A DNA stretch of 43,480 bases from CADEFF01 sp964569315. GTDB taxonomy: Bacteria > Pseudomonadota > Alphaproteobacteria > Dongiales > Dongiaceae. The stretch spans positions 1 to 43,480 of the forward strand of contig CAZMUZ010000021.1 in assembly GCA_964569315.1 (NCBI GenBank). Reading direction: 5' to 3'. Below, one piece after another: positions 33,998-41,365 of this stretch (the stretch's first letter is position 1; each line of letters starts with the position of its first letter). The position numbers and the translations under genes were made by a program. Below the pieces are notes generated by a model that was not told where the DNA came from, searched no databases, and saw only the letters and a list, made by a program, of their open reading frames with translations.

Positions 33998-34038
33998 TGA
34001 CGAAATTCCTCAATGCACCGTCGAAATCCTGCAATAAT
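33998..34038 (+). promoter_or_regulatory. Candidate activator site and promoter of cdhC
   Basis: TGACGAAATTC at 33998-34008 repeats, with one change, the TGATGAAATTC at 32928-32938 upstream of cdhR. Downstream AATAAT at 34033-34038 could be a -10 box; no good -35 precedes it, as expected of a promoter that needs an AraC-type activator bound next to the -35 position. The assignment to CdhR is inference. Confidence 0.35.
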
Positions 34039-34103
34039 GCCGCAGGCGCTCAGCGAATCTGTCGCCACCGAACAAGCCCACCGGGCTCAAGGGAGAATCG
34101 TTC

Positions 34104-34991
34104 ATGAACCACGAGGTTATCCTCACCTGTGCCGTGACCGGCGCCGGCGACACCGTCGGCAAGCATCCGGCCATTCCGGTCACGCCGAAGCAGATCGCCG
34201 ATGCGGCGATCGAGGCGGCGAAGGAGGGCGCAACGGTCGCGCATTGCCATGTCCGCGAGCCGAAGACCGGCCGCGGCTCGCGCAAGGTCGAGTACTACAA
34301 GGAAGTCGTCGATCGCATTCGCTCGAGCGGCACCGACGTCATCATCAATCTGACCGGCGGCATGGGCGGCGATCTCGATGTCGACGAGTCCGACCTCAGC
34401 AAGCCCGGTCCGAACAGCGACCTGGTGACCGCGATCGAGCGCCTCGCCCATGTCGAGGCGCTGCTGCCCGAGATCTGCAGCCTCGATTGCGGCTCGCTCA
34501 ATTTCGGCGACGGCCAGTCGGTCTTCATCAGCACGCCGAAGCAGCTCCGCGCCGGCGCCAAACGCATCCAGGAGCTGGGCGTGAAGCCGGAGTTGGAGGT
34601 GTTCGAACTCGGCCATCTCTGGTTCTCCAAGCAGATGCTGAAGGAAGGCCTGCTCGACAATCCGCCGCTCTTCCAGATCTGCCTCGGCATTCCGTGGGGC
34701 GCGCCGGCCGATACGGGCACGATGAAGACCTTCGTCGAGCAGATGCCCGAAGGCGCCAACTGGGCGGGCTTCGGCATCGGGCGCATGCAGATGCCGATGG
34801 TGGCGCAGGCCGCGATCCTCGGCGGCAATTGCCGCGTCGGGCTCGAGGACAATATCTGGCTCGACAAGGGCGTCCATGCCTCGAACGGCAGCCTCGTGCA
34901 TCGCGCAACGGAAATCCTCAACCGGCTCGGCGCGCGCGTGCTGACGCCGGAAGAGGGCCGCAAGAAGCTCGGCCTCAAGAAGCGTCATTGA
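34104..34991 (+). CDS. cdhC: 3-dehydrocarnitine cleavage enzyme, BKACE family
   Basis: A 295-residue zinc enzyme of the beta-keto acid cleavage (BKACE, formerly DUF849) family. His47 and His49 in AHCHVRE and Glu248 in RVGLEDN are the zinc ligands of the family. Other landmarks are INLTGGMGGD, LDCGSLNF, ELEVFELGHLW and HRATEILNRLGA. CdhC condenses dehydrocarnitine with acetyl-CoA to give betainyl-CoA and acetoacetate. AAGGGA precedes the ATG. Identification as CdhC rather than another BKACE rests on the neighbouring cdhR, cdhA and cdhB. Confidence 0.87.
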   Translation: MNHEVILTCAVTGAGDTVGKHPAIPVTPKQIADAAIEAAKEGATVAHCHVREPKTGRGSRKVEYYKEVVDRIRSSGTDVIINLTGGMGGDLDVDESDLSKPGPNSDLVTAIERLAHVEALLPEICSLDCGSLNFGDGQSVFISTPKQLRAGAKRIQELGVKPELEVFELGHLWFSKQMLKEGLLDNPPLFQICLGIPWGAPADTGTMKTFVEQMPEGANWAGFGIGRMQMPMVAQAAILGGNCRVGLEDNIWLDKGVHASNGSLVHRATEILNRLGARVLTPEEGRKKLGLKKRH

Positions 34992-35100
34992 GCCTTCGGA
35001 CGGATGGGCCGGGCGGCGGACCTCGCCAGGTTCGCCGAACGAGGCAATCCGATCCGTGTCACCGCCGCCTAGCGAGCTATCGGCGAGCGCACAACAGAAG

Positions 35101-35237
35101 CCCTCCCCCTTCGATGGGGGAGGGAGGGGTGGGGGTGATCGAACACGACCTATGAAGGCAGGTGCATCTCTTCATTGCGGTCGGAGTTCTTGACGGCGAA
35201 CACCCCCCACCCTCGCCCTCCCCCGCAAGGGGGAGGG
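35101..35237. repeat. Imperfect palindromic intergenic repeat element
   Basis: Two near-identical hairpins bracket the element: CCCTCCCCC/GGGGGAGGG at 35101-35109/35116-35124 (loop TTCGAT) and at 35216-35224/35229-35237 (loop GCAA). Between them the G-rich left half (to ATGAAG at 35152-35157) is an imperfect inverted copy of the C-rich right half (from CTTCAT at 35170-35175), sharing GAAC, GACC and GGGTG blocks, with about 11 extra bases on the right. It looks like a REP/MITE-like dispersed element. It fills much of the 376-base gap 34992-35367, in which I see no gene. A small hairpin (35333-35346) follows before the cdhA ribosome-binding site. Confidence 0.75.
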
Positions 35238-35367
35238 AAAGATCAGGTGGTGCCGCGAGTGTCGCCATGGATATCGGCTCTACGGCGCTTCGCACCTACG
35301 GCCGGGACGACCAACGGATTTTGACAATAGAACCTGCGATGGCAGGGGACTTCAGAGGAGATACTCG

Positions 35368-36330
35368 ATGGCGGAACAGATCCGGCGCGTCGCCTGCATC
35401 GGCGTCGGGCTCATCGGCAGCGGCTGGGCGGCGCGCTGCCTTGCGCACGGGCTCGATGTGGTGGGCTGGGATCCCTCGCCCAACGGCGAGGCCGTCATGC
35501 GCGGCCATGTGGAGAACGCCTGGCCGGCCTTGATGCGTGTCGGGCTCAAGCCGGGCGCCGACCACAAGGGGCGCCTCAGGTTCGTGAAGACTGTCGCCGA
35601 GGCGGTGCGCGACGCCGATTTCGTCCAGGAGAGCGCGCCCGAGAACATCGAAGTGAAGCGCAAGCTCCATACCGAGATCGATGCCCATGCGCGTCCGGAG
35701 GTGATCGTCGCCTCCAGCTCCTCCGGCCTGCTGCCGTCCGAGATGCAGGAGCATTGCAAGCATCCCGAACGGGTGCTGATCGGGCATCCCTTCAATCCAG
35801 TCTACCTCCTGCCGCTGGTGGAAGTCCTCGGCGGCAAGAAGACCGACCCGAAATATTGCGAGCGGGCGGCCCGCTTCTACGAGACCATCGGCATGCGGCC
35901 GCTGATGGTGAAGAAGGAGATCGAGGGCTACGTCGCCGACCGTCTGCAGGAGGCAATGTGGCGGGAGGCGCTCCATCTGGTGAATGACGGCGTCGCGACC
36001 ACGGCCGACATCGACGACGCGATCCGCTTCGGCCCGGGGCTGCGCTGGTCCTTCATGGGTTCGATGCTGATCTATCACATTGCCGGCGGCGATGCAGGCA
36101 TGCACCACTTCATGAAGCAGTTCGGCCCCGCCCTGAAGCTGCCCTGGACCAAGCTGGAGGCGCCGGAGCTGACGCAAGAGCTGATCGACCGCGTGGCCGA
36201 CGGCACGACGGCGCAGTCGGGCGGCCGCAGCGTCAAGGAGCTGGAACGGTTCCGCAACGATTGTCTGATCGAGGTCGCCGAGGCGATCGCGCGGGTGAAG
36301 GCGAAGTACGGCATGGAGCCGGGAGCTTGA
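35368..36330 (+). CDS. cdhA: L-carnitine dehydrogenase
   Basis: A 320-residue NAD-dependent dehydrogenase of the 3-hydroxyacyl-CoA dehydrogenase family. The Rossmann motif GVGLIGSG is at residues 12-19, followed by Asp in VVGWDPS. The catalytic region is LIGHPFNPVYLLPLVEV, and the C-terminal domain has RLQEAMWREALHLVNDGVAT and GPGLRWSFMG, as in carnitine dehydrogenases. It oxidises L-carnitine to 3-dehydrocarnitine, the substrate of CdhC. Its short single-domain form and neighbours favour this over a fatty-acid enzyme. AGAGGAG precedes the ATG. cdhB starts four bases after the stop. Confidence 0.9.
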   Translation: MAEQIRRVACIGVGLIGSGWAARCLAHGLDVVGWDPSPNGEAVMRGHVENAWPALMRVGLKPGADHKGRLRFVKTVAEAVRDADFVQESAPENIEVKRKLHTEIDAHARPEVIVASSSSGLLPSEMQEHCKHPERVLIGHPFNPVYLLPLVEVLGGKKTDPKYCERAARFYETIGMRPLMVKKEIEGYVADRLQEAMWREALHLVNDGVATTADIDDAIRFGPGLRWSFMGSMLIYHIAGGDAGMHHFMKQFGPALKLPWTKLEAPELTQELIDRVADGTTAQSGGRSVKELERFRNDCLIEVAEAIARVKAKYGMEPGA

Positions 36331-36334
36331 ATCG

Positions 36335-36835
36335 ATGACGGGCTCACCCCTCCTGATCCTTCGCGCGACCGTGCTGCCGGCCTGGCTCGACTATAACGGC
36401 CACATGAACGACGCGAACTACCTGATGGTGTTCGGCTACGGGCTCGACCTCTTCATGGATCGGGTCGGCATCGGCGAGGAGGATCGCAAGACGCACGAGA
36501 TCTCGCTTTACACGATGCAGGCGCATCTGAGCTATGTGAGCGAGCTTCATGCGAACGAGCCGATCCGCGTCGAAACGCGCGTGCTCGATTTCGACCAGAA
36601 GCGCGTGGTGCTCTATTACGAGATGTTCCGCGAGGAGGCGTTGGAGGCGGGGCCGGTCGCGGCCTGCGAGAGCATGAACCTCCACGTCGCCACCGCACCG
36701 GTGGTGAAGTCGGCGGCCTTCCGGCCGGAAAGCTTCGCCACGATCGCGGCGCTGGCGGAGGCTGCGAGGACGTTGCCGCCGGCGAAATATGCGGGCCGGC
36801 CGATCGCCATTCCGCGCAGGGCGGCGGCGTCGTGA
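36335..36835 (+). CDS. cdhB: Betainyl-CoA thioesterase, hotdog fold
   Basis: A 166-residue hotdog thioesterase. The active-site helix region VLPAWLDYNGHMNDANYLMVF is near residues 14-34 and contains the Asp and His-Met typical of 4HBT-like enzymes; LHANEPIRVETRVLDFDQKRVVLYY follows. In the carnitine pathway this protein releases glycine betaine and CoA from betainyl-CoA. Position directly after cdhA is the same as in Pseudomonas. The last bases overlap the GTG of the acyl-CoA dehydrogenase. Confidence 0.85.
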   Translation: MTGSPLLILRATVLPAWLDYNGHMNDANYLMVFGYGLDLFMDRVGIGEEDRKTHEISLYTMQAHLSYVSELHANEPIRVETRVLDFDQKRVVLYYEMFREEALEAGPVAACESMNLHVATAPVVKSAAFRPESFATIAALAEAARTLPPAKYAGRPIAIPRRAAAS

Positions 36836-37992
36836 ATTTCGGCCTCACCACCGAGCAGCAGCTCCTGGTCGAGGCGATCCGCGGTTTCGTTGAAACGGAG
36901 CTGATGCCCTACGAGGAGGAGGTCGAGCGGACCGACAAGGTTCGGCCCGAACTCATCGCCCAGATCAAGGAACGGGCGATCCGGTCGGGCTTCTATGCCG
37001 CCAACATGCCGGAAGAGCTCGGCGGGGGCGGGCTCGACCATGTGAGCCTGACCTTGATGGAACGCGAGCTCGGCCGCACCTCCTTCGCGCTTCACTATGC
37101 GGTCGCACGACCCAGCAACATCCTGCGGGCCTGCAAGGGCGACCAGATCGAGCGTTATCTCCTGCCGGCGATCCGGGGCGAGCGCGTCGAATGCCTCGCC
37201 ATGACCGAGCCCGGCGCCGGCTCCGACTTGCGGTCGATGAGGACGCGCGCGGTGCGGGACGGCGACGACTATGTCGTCAACGGCACCAAGCATTTCATTT
37301 CCTATGCCGACGTTGCAGATTTCATCGTGCTGTTTGCGGCGAGCGGCGAGGAGAGCACTGCGAAGGGGAGCCGGAAGAAGATCACCTCCTTCCTGGTGGA
37401 CAAGGGCATCCCGGGCCTCGAGGTGCGGATGGGGCCGAAGTCGGTGTCCCATCGCGGCTATCACCATTGCGAGCTGGTCTTCACCGATTGCCGTCTGCCG
37501 GCGTCGCAGGTCCTGGGCGAGGAGCATCGCGGCTTCGACGTGGCCAATACCTGGCTCGGCGCGACGCGCCTCACCGTCGCGACGCAATGCGTCGGCCGCG
37601 CGCAGCGCGCCCTCGAGATGGCGACGAAATGGGCGGCAACGCGCCAGCAGTTCGGCCAGACCATCGGCAAGTTCCAGGGTACCTCCTTCAAGCTCGCCGA
37701 CATGGCGACGGAGATCGCCGCGGCCGAGCTCCTGGTGCTGAACGCGGCCTGGAAGACCGACCAGGGCACGGCGGCGGACCAGGATTACGCGATGGCGAAG
37801 CTCTACGCGACCGAGATGCTGGCGCGGGTGACCGACAACGCCGTGCAGATCTTCGGCGGCATGGGGCTGATGGCGGAGGTCGGGGTGGAGCGGCTCTGGC
37901 GCGATGCGCGGGTCGAGCGGATCTGGGACGGGACCTCGGAAATCCAGCGCCACATCATCAGCCGCGCCCTGCTGCGGCCGCAGGAAGGCTGA
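36832..37992 (+). CDS. Acyl-CoA dehydrogenase family protein in the carnitine operon
   Basis: A 386-residue FAD flavoenzyme with normal ACAD domains: helical N-terminus, MTEPGAGSDLRSM and TKHFISYADVADFIV in the middle domain, and RQQFGQTIGKFQ, QIFGGMGLMAEV and RIWDGTSEIQR at the C-terminus. The residue matching the catalytic Glu376 of medium-chain ACAD is Asp366. The other known catalytic position, before the Arg in LGATRL, is Thr. The GTG at 36832 overlaps the cdhB stop as GTGA. It might act on gamma-butyrobetainyl-CoA or crotonobetainyl-CoA, feeding carnitine breakdown, but a general acyl-CoA role is equally possible. Confidence 0.85.
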   Translation: MNFGLTTEQQLLVEAIRGFVETELMPYEEEVERTDKVRPELIAQIKERAIRSGFYAANMPEELGGGGLDHVSLTLMERELGRTSFALHYAVARPSNILRACKGDQIERYLLPAIRGERVECLAMTEPGAGSDLRSMRTRAVRDGDDYVVNGTKHFISYADVADFIVLFAASGEESTAKGSRKKITSFLVDKGIPGLEVRMGPKSVSHRGYHHCELVFTDCRLPASQVLGEEHRGFDVANTWLGATRLTVATQCVGRAQRALEMATKWAATRQQFGQTIGKFQGTSFKLADMATEIAAAELLVLNAAWKTDQGTAADQDYAMAKLYATEMLARVTDNAVQIFGGMGLMAEVGVERLWRDARVERIWDGTSEIQRHIISRALLRPQEG

Positions 37993-38007
37993 CGGCCGCG
38001 CGTCAGC
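37988..38007. terminator. Hairpin spanning both stop codons of convergent genes
   Basis: GCTGACG at 37988-37994 pairs exactly with CGTCAGC at 38001-38007 over GCCGCG. The arms contain the TGA of the acyl-CoA dehydrogenase and, on the other strand, the TGA of the glycosyltransferase. It is likely a bidirectional terminator; no T-run is present. Confidence 0.5.
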
Positions 38008-38815
38008 GAAGCCGTGTCGGCACCGCTGCGGCGCCGCGCAGAAGCGATCTCCCGCCGCGATAGACCTGCTTCAGCAGCGCCATGGCCTGGATGCGACGGC
38101 CCATCAGGCCGGATTCCTGCAGGTGGCGCGCGCCCGCGATCATGACGGCCCCGCGACCGAGCGTGCCCTCGATGGCGCTGAGCTGGTTCACCGCATGGGC
38201 GGGCTCATAGATCGTACGCGCGCCTTCGACGAGAGAATTCAGGGACTTGATGGCGATGCCGCGGCGCATGAGGAAGGCAGAGATCCAGATATCGTCCATG
38301 TGCCGCAGCGCCTGGCATCGCAACGCCCGCTCGGCGAAGGCCCCGATGCCGACGAGGTTGGGGCTGTGGAAGCTGAAACCGTCGGCCCCTTGCCCGATCG
38401 TGAAGGGCCCGTAGCGGTAGGTCCAATAGCTGAAGCTCGATCGGGGGTCCGCGCATTGATGCCGATAAAGCCCCTCGAGGAACTCGGGCCGGTAGCGCAT
38501 GTCGTCGTCCGCGATGACGAGGCAGGTCGGCACCGTCAACCGGTCGAGGCAGCCGAGCAGTTTGGTGCTCGGCCCCCAATCCTCGACGCAATCCACGACC
38601 TCGAGCAGCGGTTCGTACTCGCCGAGCCACGCCGGACGTTCATAGGCGCGGTCCTCGCGGAAGGAGCGGCGCGGCAGGCTGAGGAAGATCTTGTCGGGGC
38701 GCCGCGTCTGCGCCTTCAGGGAATCGAGCGTCGGCTGCAAGCGATCGATGCGGCTCGGGAGCGTGGTGATCCCCACCGCCAGCGGCAACGATCTATCGGG
38801 GCTGGGGCTCGCCAT
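38003..38815 (-). CDS. Glycosyltransferase, GT-A fold family 2-like
   Basis: A 270-residue cytosolic protein. The start LAVGITTLPSRIDRLQPTL, then TRRPDKIFLSL, resembles GT-A sugar transferases. The metal-binding DxD is Asp103-Asp104-Asp105 (VIADDDMRYRP), and a later HMDDIWIS (Asp174-Asp175) fits the acceptor/base motif. No transmembrane helix is evident. The minus-strand frame is open far upstream, but ATG 38815 is where family-like sequence begins. It is divergent from the AMP ligase and convergent with the acyl-CoA dehydrogenase. No capsule or LPS cluster surrounds it, so sugar and acceptor are unknown. Confidence 0.75.
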   Translation of the reverse strand: MASPSPDRSLPLAVGITTLPSRIDRLQPTLDSLKAQTRRPDKIFLSLPRRSFREDRAYERPAWLGEYEPLLEVVDCVEDWGPSTKLLGCLDRLTVPTCLVIADDDMRYRPEFLEGLYRHQCADPRSSFSYWTYRYGPFTIGQGADGFSFHSPNLVGIGAFAERALRCQALRHMDDIWISAFLMRRGIAIKSLNSLVEGARTIYEPAHAVNQLSAIEGTLGRGAVMIAGARHLQESGLMGRRIQAMALLKQVYRGGRSLLRGAAAVPTRLR

Positions 38816-38991
38816 GATTTCCGCCGACCGGTCCCTGCGCCGCTGCCTTGGCGCCGGCACGGTGCTCGAGCCCGCCATCCCGCGCCCGGCGACAGTCCCA
38901 TGACGCCCGTAGCCTGTCCATGCCGGCGGCGCTTTCCGCGATCGCTCTCGTCGCGGGGCCCGGGATTCCCCGTGCCTCTCATGTCTTTCGA

Positions 38992-39021
38992 TTGACAGCC
39001 GGCCATGCGATTGCCTCGAAT
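38992..39021 (+). promoter_or_regulatory. Putative promoter of the AMP ligase
   Basis: A perfect TTGACA at 38992-38997 and TCGAAT at 39016-39021 are 18 bases apart. Transcription would start near 39028, downstream of the in-frame ATG at 39005, which supports ATG 39053 as the start. Confidence 0.45.
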
Positions 39022-39052
39022 ATCGGAAGGCCGCTGGGGGCATATATCGCCC

Positions 39053-40612
39053 ATGACCGATCCGGGCTTCGTCTCTCGTCTGGCATCCTTCCCGCGCGAG
39101 TGGGACGGAAAGGTCGCCTATAGCTCGGGCCTCGGCCGCCTGAGCTTTGCGGCGCTCCGCAACGATCTGCTTCGCCTCGCCGAATGGCTTCGAGCGGAAG
39201 GCGGGCTGCAGCCGGGCGACCGCATCGCCGTCTGCCTGCCGAAGTCGCTGGAGGCGATCACCGCCCATTTCGCGGTGCTCTATGCCGGCGGCGTCTTTGT
39301 GCCGCTCCAGCATCTGGGGCCCGCGCCGCGCCTTGCCGCCATGCTGGGCTCGATCGCGCCGCGGCTGCTCGTCACGGATCCTGCCACCGCGGCGCAGCTC
39401 CGGCAGGAACCGGATGCAGTCGGCCTTCCTCCGACGATCGAGATCGACGCCGTCTCCGATGGCCGGGGGTTCGAGGCGCTGCTCGCCAACATCGCGCCGG
39501 CGCGCGAACCGGCGGCGGTCAGGCCGGAGGCGCTTGCCTCGATCGTCTTCACCTCGGGATCGAGCGGTACGCCGAAGGGCGTGATGCTCTCGCACCGGAA
39601 CATCGAGATCAATGTCGACTGGATGGCGCGCGCCGACGAAATCGTCCCGAGCGACGCCCGTTTCAGCCAGATGCCGCTGCAATATCGGCAATCCTTCCTC
39701 TATCACCCGGTCACCACCGGCTCGCGCATCCATCTGCTGACCGATCGCGAAACGATGTTTCCGGCGCTGATCGCCGAGCTCATGGCACGCGAGGGCATCA
39801 CCGTCTGGGCCTCGACGCCGACGGCGCTGCGGCTGCTGATCGAAAGCGGCGAGCTCGGGCGGCACGATCTCTCGCGCATAAGGCTCGTGAAATCGCACGG
39901 CGAATCCCCCTCCGTGGCCGCGCTGCGGGTCGCCATGGATTTCTTCCCGAAGGCGCGTTTCACCACCAGCTACGGGTCGACCGAAGCCTTGAGCATCACC
40001 CATCTCGACGTGCTGCGCCCATTGCCGGAGGGGCTGGAAGCGTTGCCGCTCGGCCGGATCTGCCGGGAGTTCCGGATGCTGCTCTGCGACGAGGCCGGGC
40101 GGGAGGTCGCGGCGGGCGAGGTCGGCGAAATCTGCGCGATCGGCGAAGGCGTCACGCTCGGCTACTGGAAGGATCCCGAGCTCACCGCCTCGAAGCGCCT
40201 CGACGGCCGGCCGGATTCCTTCCGCACCGGCGATCTGGCGCTGCGCGGGGCCGACGGCGAGTTCCATTTCATGGGACGCAAGGACCGTGTGGTGAAGCTG
40301 CGCGGTCATCGTCTCGATCTCGGCGAGGTGGAAGCGGTCCTCAAACGCCATGCGGCCGTGCGCGAGGCTGTGGTCTTCGCGGTGCCGGGCGAAGGCGACG
40401 ACATGGATGTCGCAGCCGCCGTCCTGGCGCCGCCGCAACCCGCCATCGAGGCCGAGCTCAAGCGGCTCTGCGCCGCGCATCTGCCGCGCCTCGCCTGGCC
40501 GGCGCGGATCCTCGTGCTGGCCGATTTTCCGCTGCTGGCCGGCCGGAAGATCGACCGCCAGAAGCTTCGCCGCATGCTCGAAAACGAGGGAGAGCCGGCC
40601 GCCGCGGGCTGA
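39053..40612 (+). CDS. AMP-forming acyl-CoA synthetase/ligase (ANL family)
   Basis: A 519-residue adenylate-forming enzyme. The P-loop TSGSSGTPKG is near 168-176, followed by TTSYGSTEAL, FRTGDLALRG, GRKDRVVKLRGHRLDLGEVE and the C-terminal catalytic Lys in GRKIDRQKL. The region where amino-acid-activating domains carry Asp is MPLQYRQSFLYHP, so an acyl or aryl acid is more likely than an amino acid. No carrier-protein gene is adjacent, so CoA is the probable acceptor, but exosortase-associated or carrier-loading relatives look similar. It is divergent from the glycosyltransferase. Confidence 0.82.
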   Translation: MTDPGFVSRLASFPREWDGKVAYSSGLGRLSFAALRNDLLRLAEWLRAEGGLQPGDRIAVCLPKSLEAITAHFAVLYAGGVFVPLQHLGPAPRLAAMLGSIAPRLLVTDPATAAQLRQEPDAVGLPPTIEIDAVSDGRGFEALLANIAPAREPAAVRPEALASIVFTSGSSGTPKGVMLSHRNIEINVDWMARADEIVPSDARFSQMPLQYRQSFLYHPVTTGSRIHLLTDRETMFPALIAELMAREGITVWASTPTALRLLIESGELGRHDLSRIRLVKSHGESPSVAALRVAMDFFPKARFTTSYGSTEALSITHLDVLRPLPEGLEALPLGRICREFRMLLCDEAGREVAAGEVGEICAIGEGVTLGYWKDPELTASKRLDGRPDSFRTGDLALRGADGEFHFMGRKDRVVKLRGHRLDLGEVEAVLKRHAAVREAVVFAVPGEGDDMDVAAAVLAPPQPAIEAELKRLCAAHLPRLAWPARILVLADFPLLAGRKIDRQKLRRMLENEGEPAAAG

Positions 40613-40685
40613 TGCCCCCGATATGGCGCGCTTGCCGCCGCAATACCGACGGCCGGCTTGGTGGGTCGCGCCCTGCCGGAAACGG

Positions 40686-41222
40686 CTATTTCGGGGCGTG
40701 TTCCGCGACATAGGCGGCGGCGAGAGGCCCCATCCTCGCCTGCAGCCATTCGGTGATGTCGCGATCGTCGTTCGACCAGACGCGCGCATGGTCGAACACG
40801 CAAGGTTCCAGGATGCCGTAGCATTTGCCCGCGTCGAAGAGCGGCGCATGGATCAGCGCGCGGTGGCCGAACTCGTTCCGCTCGAACTCGACATTGACCA
40901 GGTCACTGCCCGCCGTCTCGATATCGTCGATGTAAAGCGCGGTCGGATTGACGATCGCCTCGGCGAACATCGGATCCTTCATGGCAAGCTCTTCCGACTG
41001 CTTCCGCCAGCCGCGATCGCGGCCGAAGGCATGGTGGGGTTTGTCCCACCAGCCGTGGGTGCAGGCGGATTGCCAGCTCACCGGATCGCGGAGAAAGAGC
41101 AGCGTCCGGTGGCAGGAGAGCGCCCGGCCGATCGCCGGCATCGCCGCTTCGAAGAGGCGCGGCGTATGGCGTATCTCGTCGAACAGCGATTGAAGCGCCT
41201 GCAGATCCGATGTGCCGCTCAT
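40686..41222 (-). CDS. GAF-domain-like protein of unknown function
   Basis: A 178-residue soluble protein. An N-terminal helix (LQALQSLFDEIRHTPRLFEA) leads into a GAF-like fold: LSCHRTLLFLRDP, FERNEFGHRALIHAPLFDAGKCYGILEP and a closing helix TEWLQARMGPLAAAYVAEH. It has no DNA-binding or output domain, so it may be a stand-alone ligand sensor. Start 41222 matches the beginning of the fold. It lies 143 bases after tam on the same strand, separated by a hairpin, so may be transcribed on its own. No closer identity is evident. Confidence 0.6.
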   Translation of the reverse strand: MSGTSDLQALQSLFDEIRHTPRLFEAAMPAIGRALSCHRTLLFLRDPVSWQSACTHGWWDKPHHAFGRDRGWRKQSEELAMKDPMFAEAIVNPTALYIDDIETAGSDLVNVEFERNEFGHRALIHAPLFDAGKCYGILEPCVFDHARVWSNDDRDITEWLQARMGPLAAAYVAEHAPK

Positions 41223-41318
41223 GCCCACCCCCGTTCGTTCCCCGTTGCCCCAAGCACCCGGGGCCGCCCCGATCGCAAGTCTAGGGGCTCGCGGCTTCCG
41301 GCGCCACGCGACTCCGAG

Positions 41319-41338
41319 GATGCGCCCTCCGGCGCATC
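41319..41338. terminator. Intergenic hairpin downstream of tam
   Basis: GATGCGCC at 41319-41326 pairs perfectly with GGCGCATC at 41331-41338 over a CTCC loop. It lies between the tam stop (41366) and the GAF gene start (41222), both on the minus strand. No T-run follows in either direction. Confidence 0.4.
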
Positions 41339-41365
41339 GAACCCATGACAGGGCGGTTACCGGGG

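Noticed and set aside
35101..35237. CRISPR or rho-independent terminator explanation for the G/C-run region
   Set aside because: There are only two units in inverted orientation with unrelated spacing, and no T-runs; a dispersed palindromic repeat fits better.
35321..35349. TTGACA before cdhA as a promoter
   Set aside because: A perfect -35 hexamer, but positions 16-18 bases downstream give only G-rich sequence with no acceptable -10.
38816..40849. Minus-strand extension of the glycosyltransferase frame across the AMP ligase
   Set aside because: The extension is antisense to a complete ligase and has no family-like sequence; the glycosyltransferase begins at 38815.
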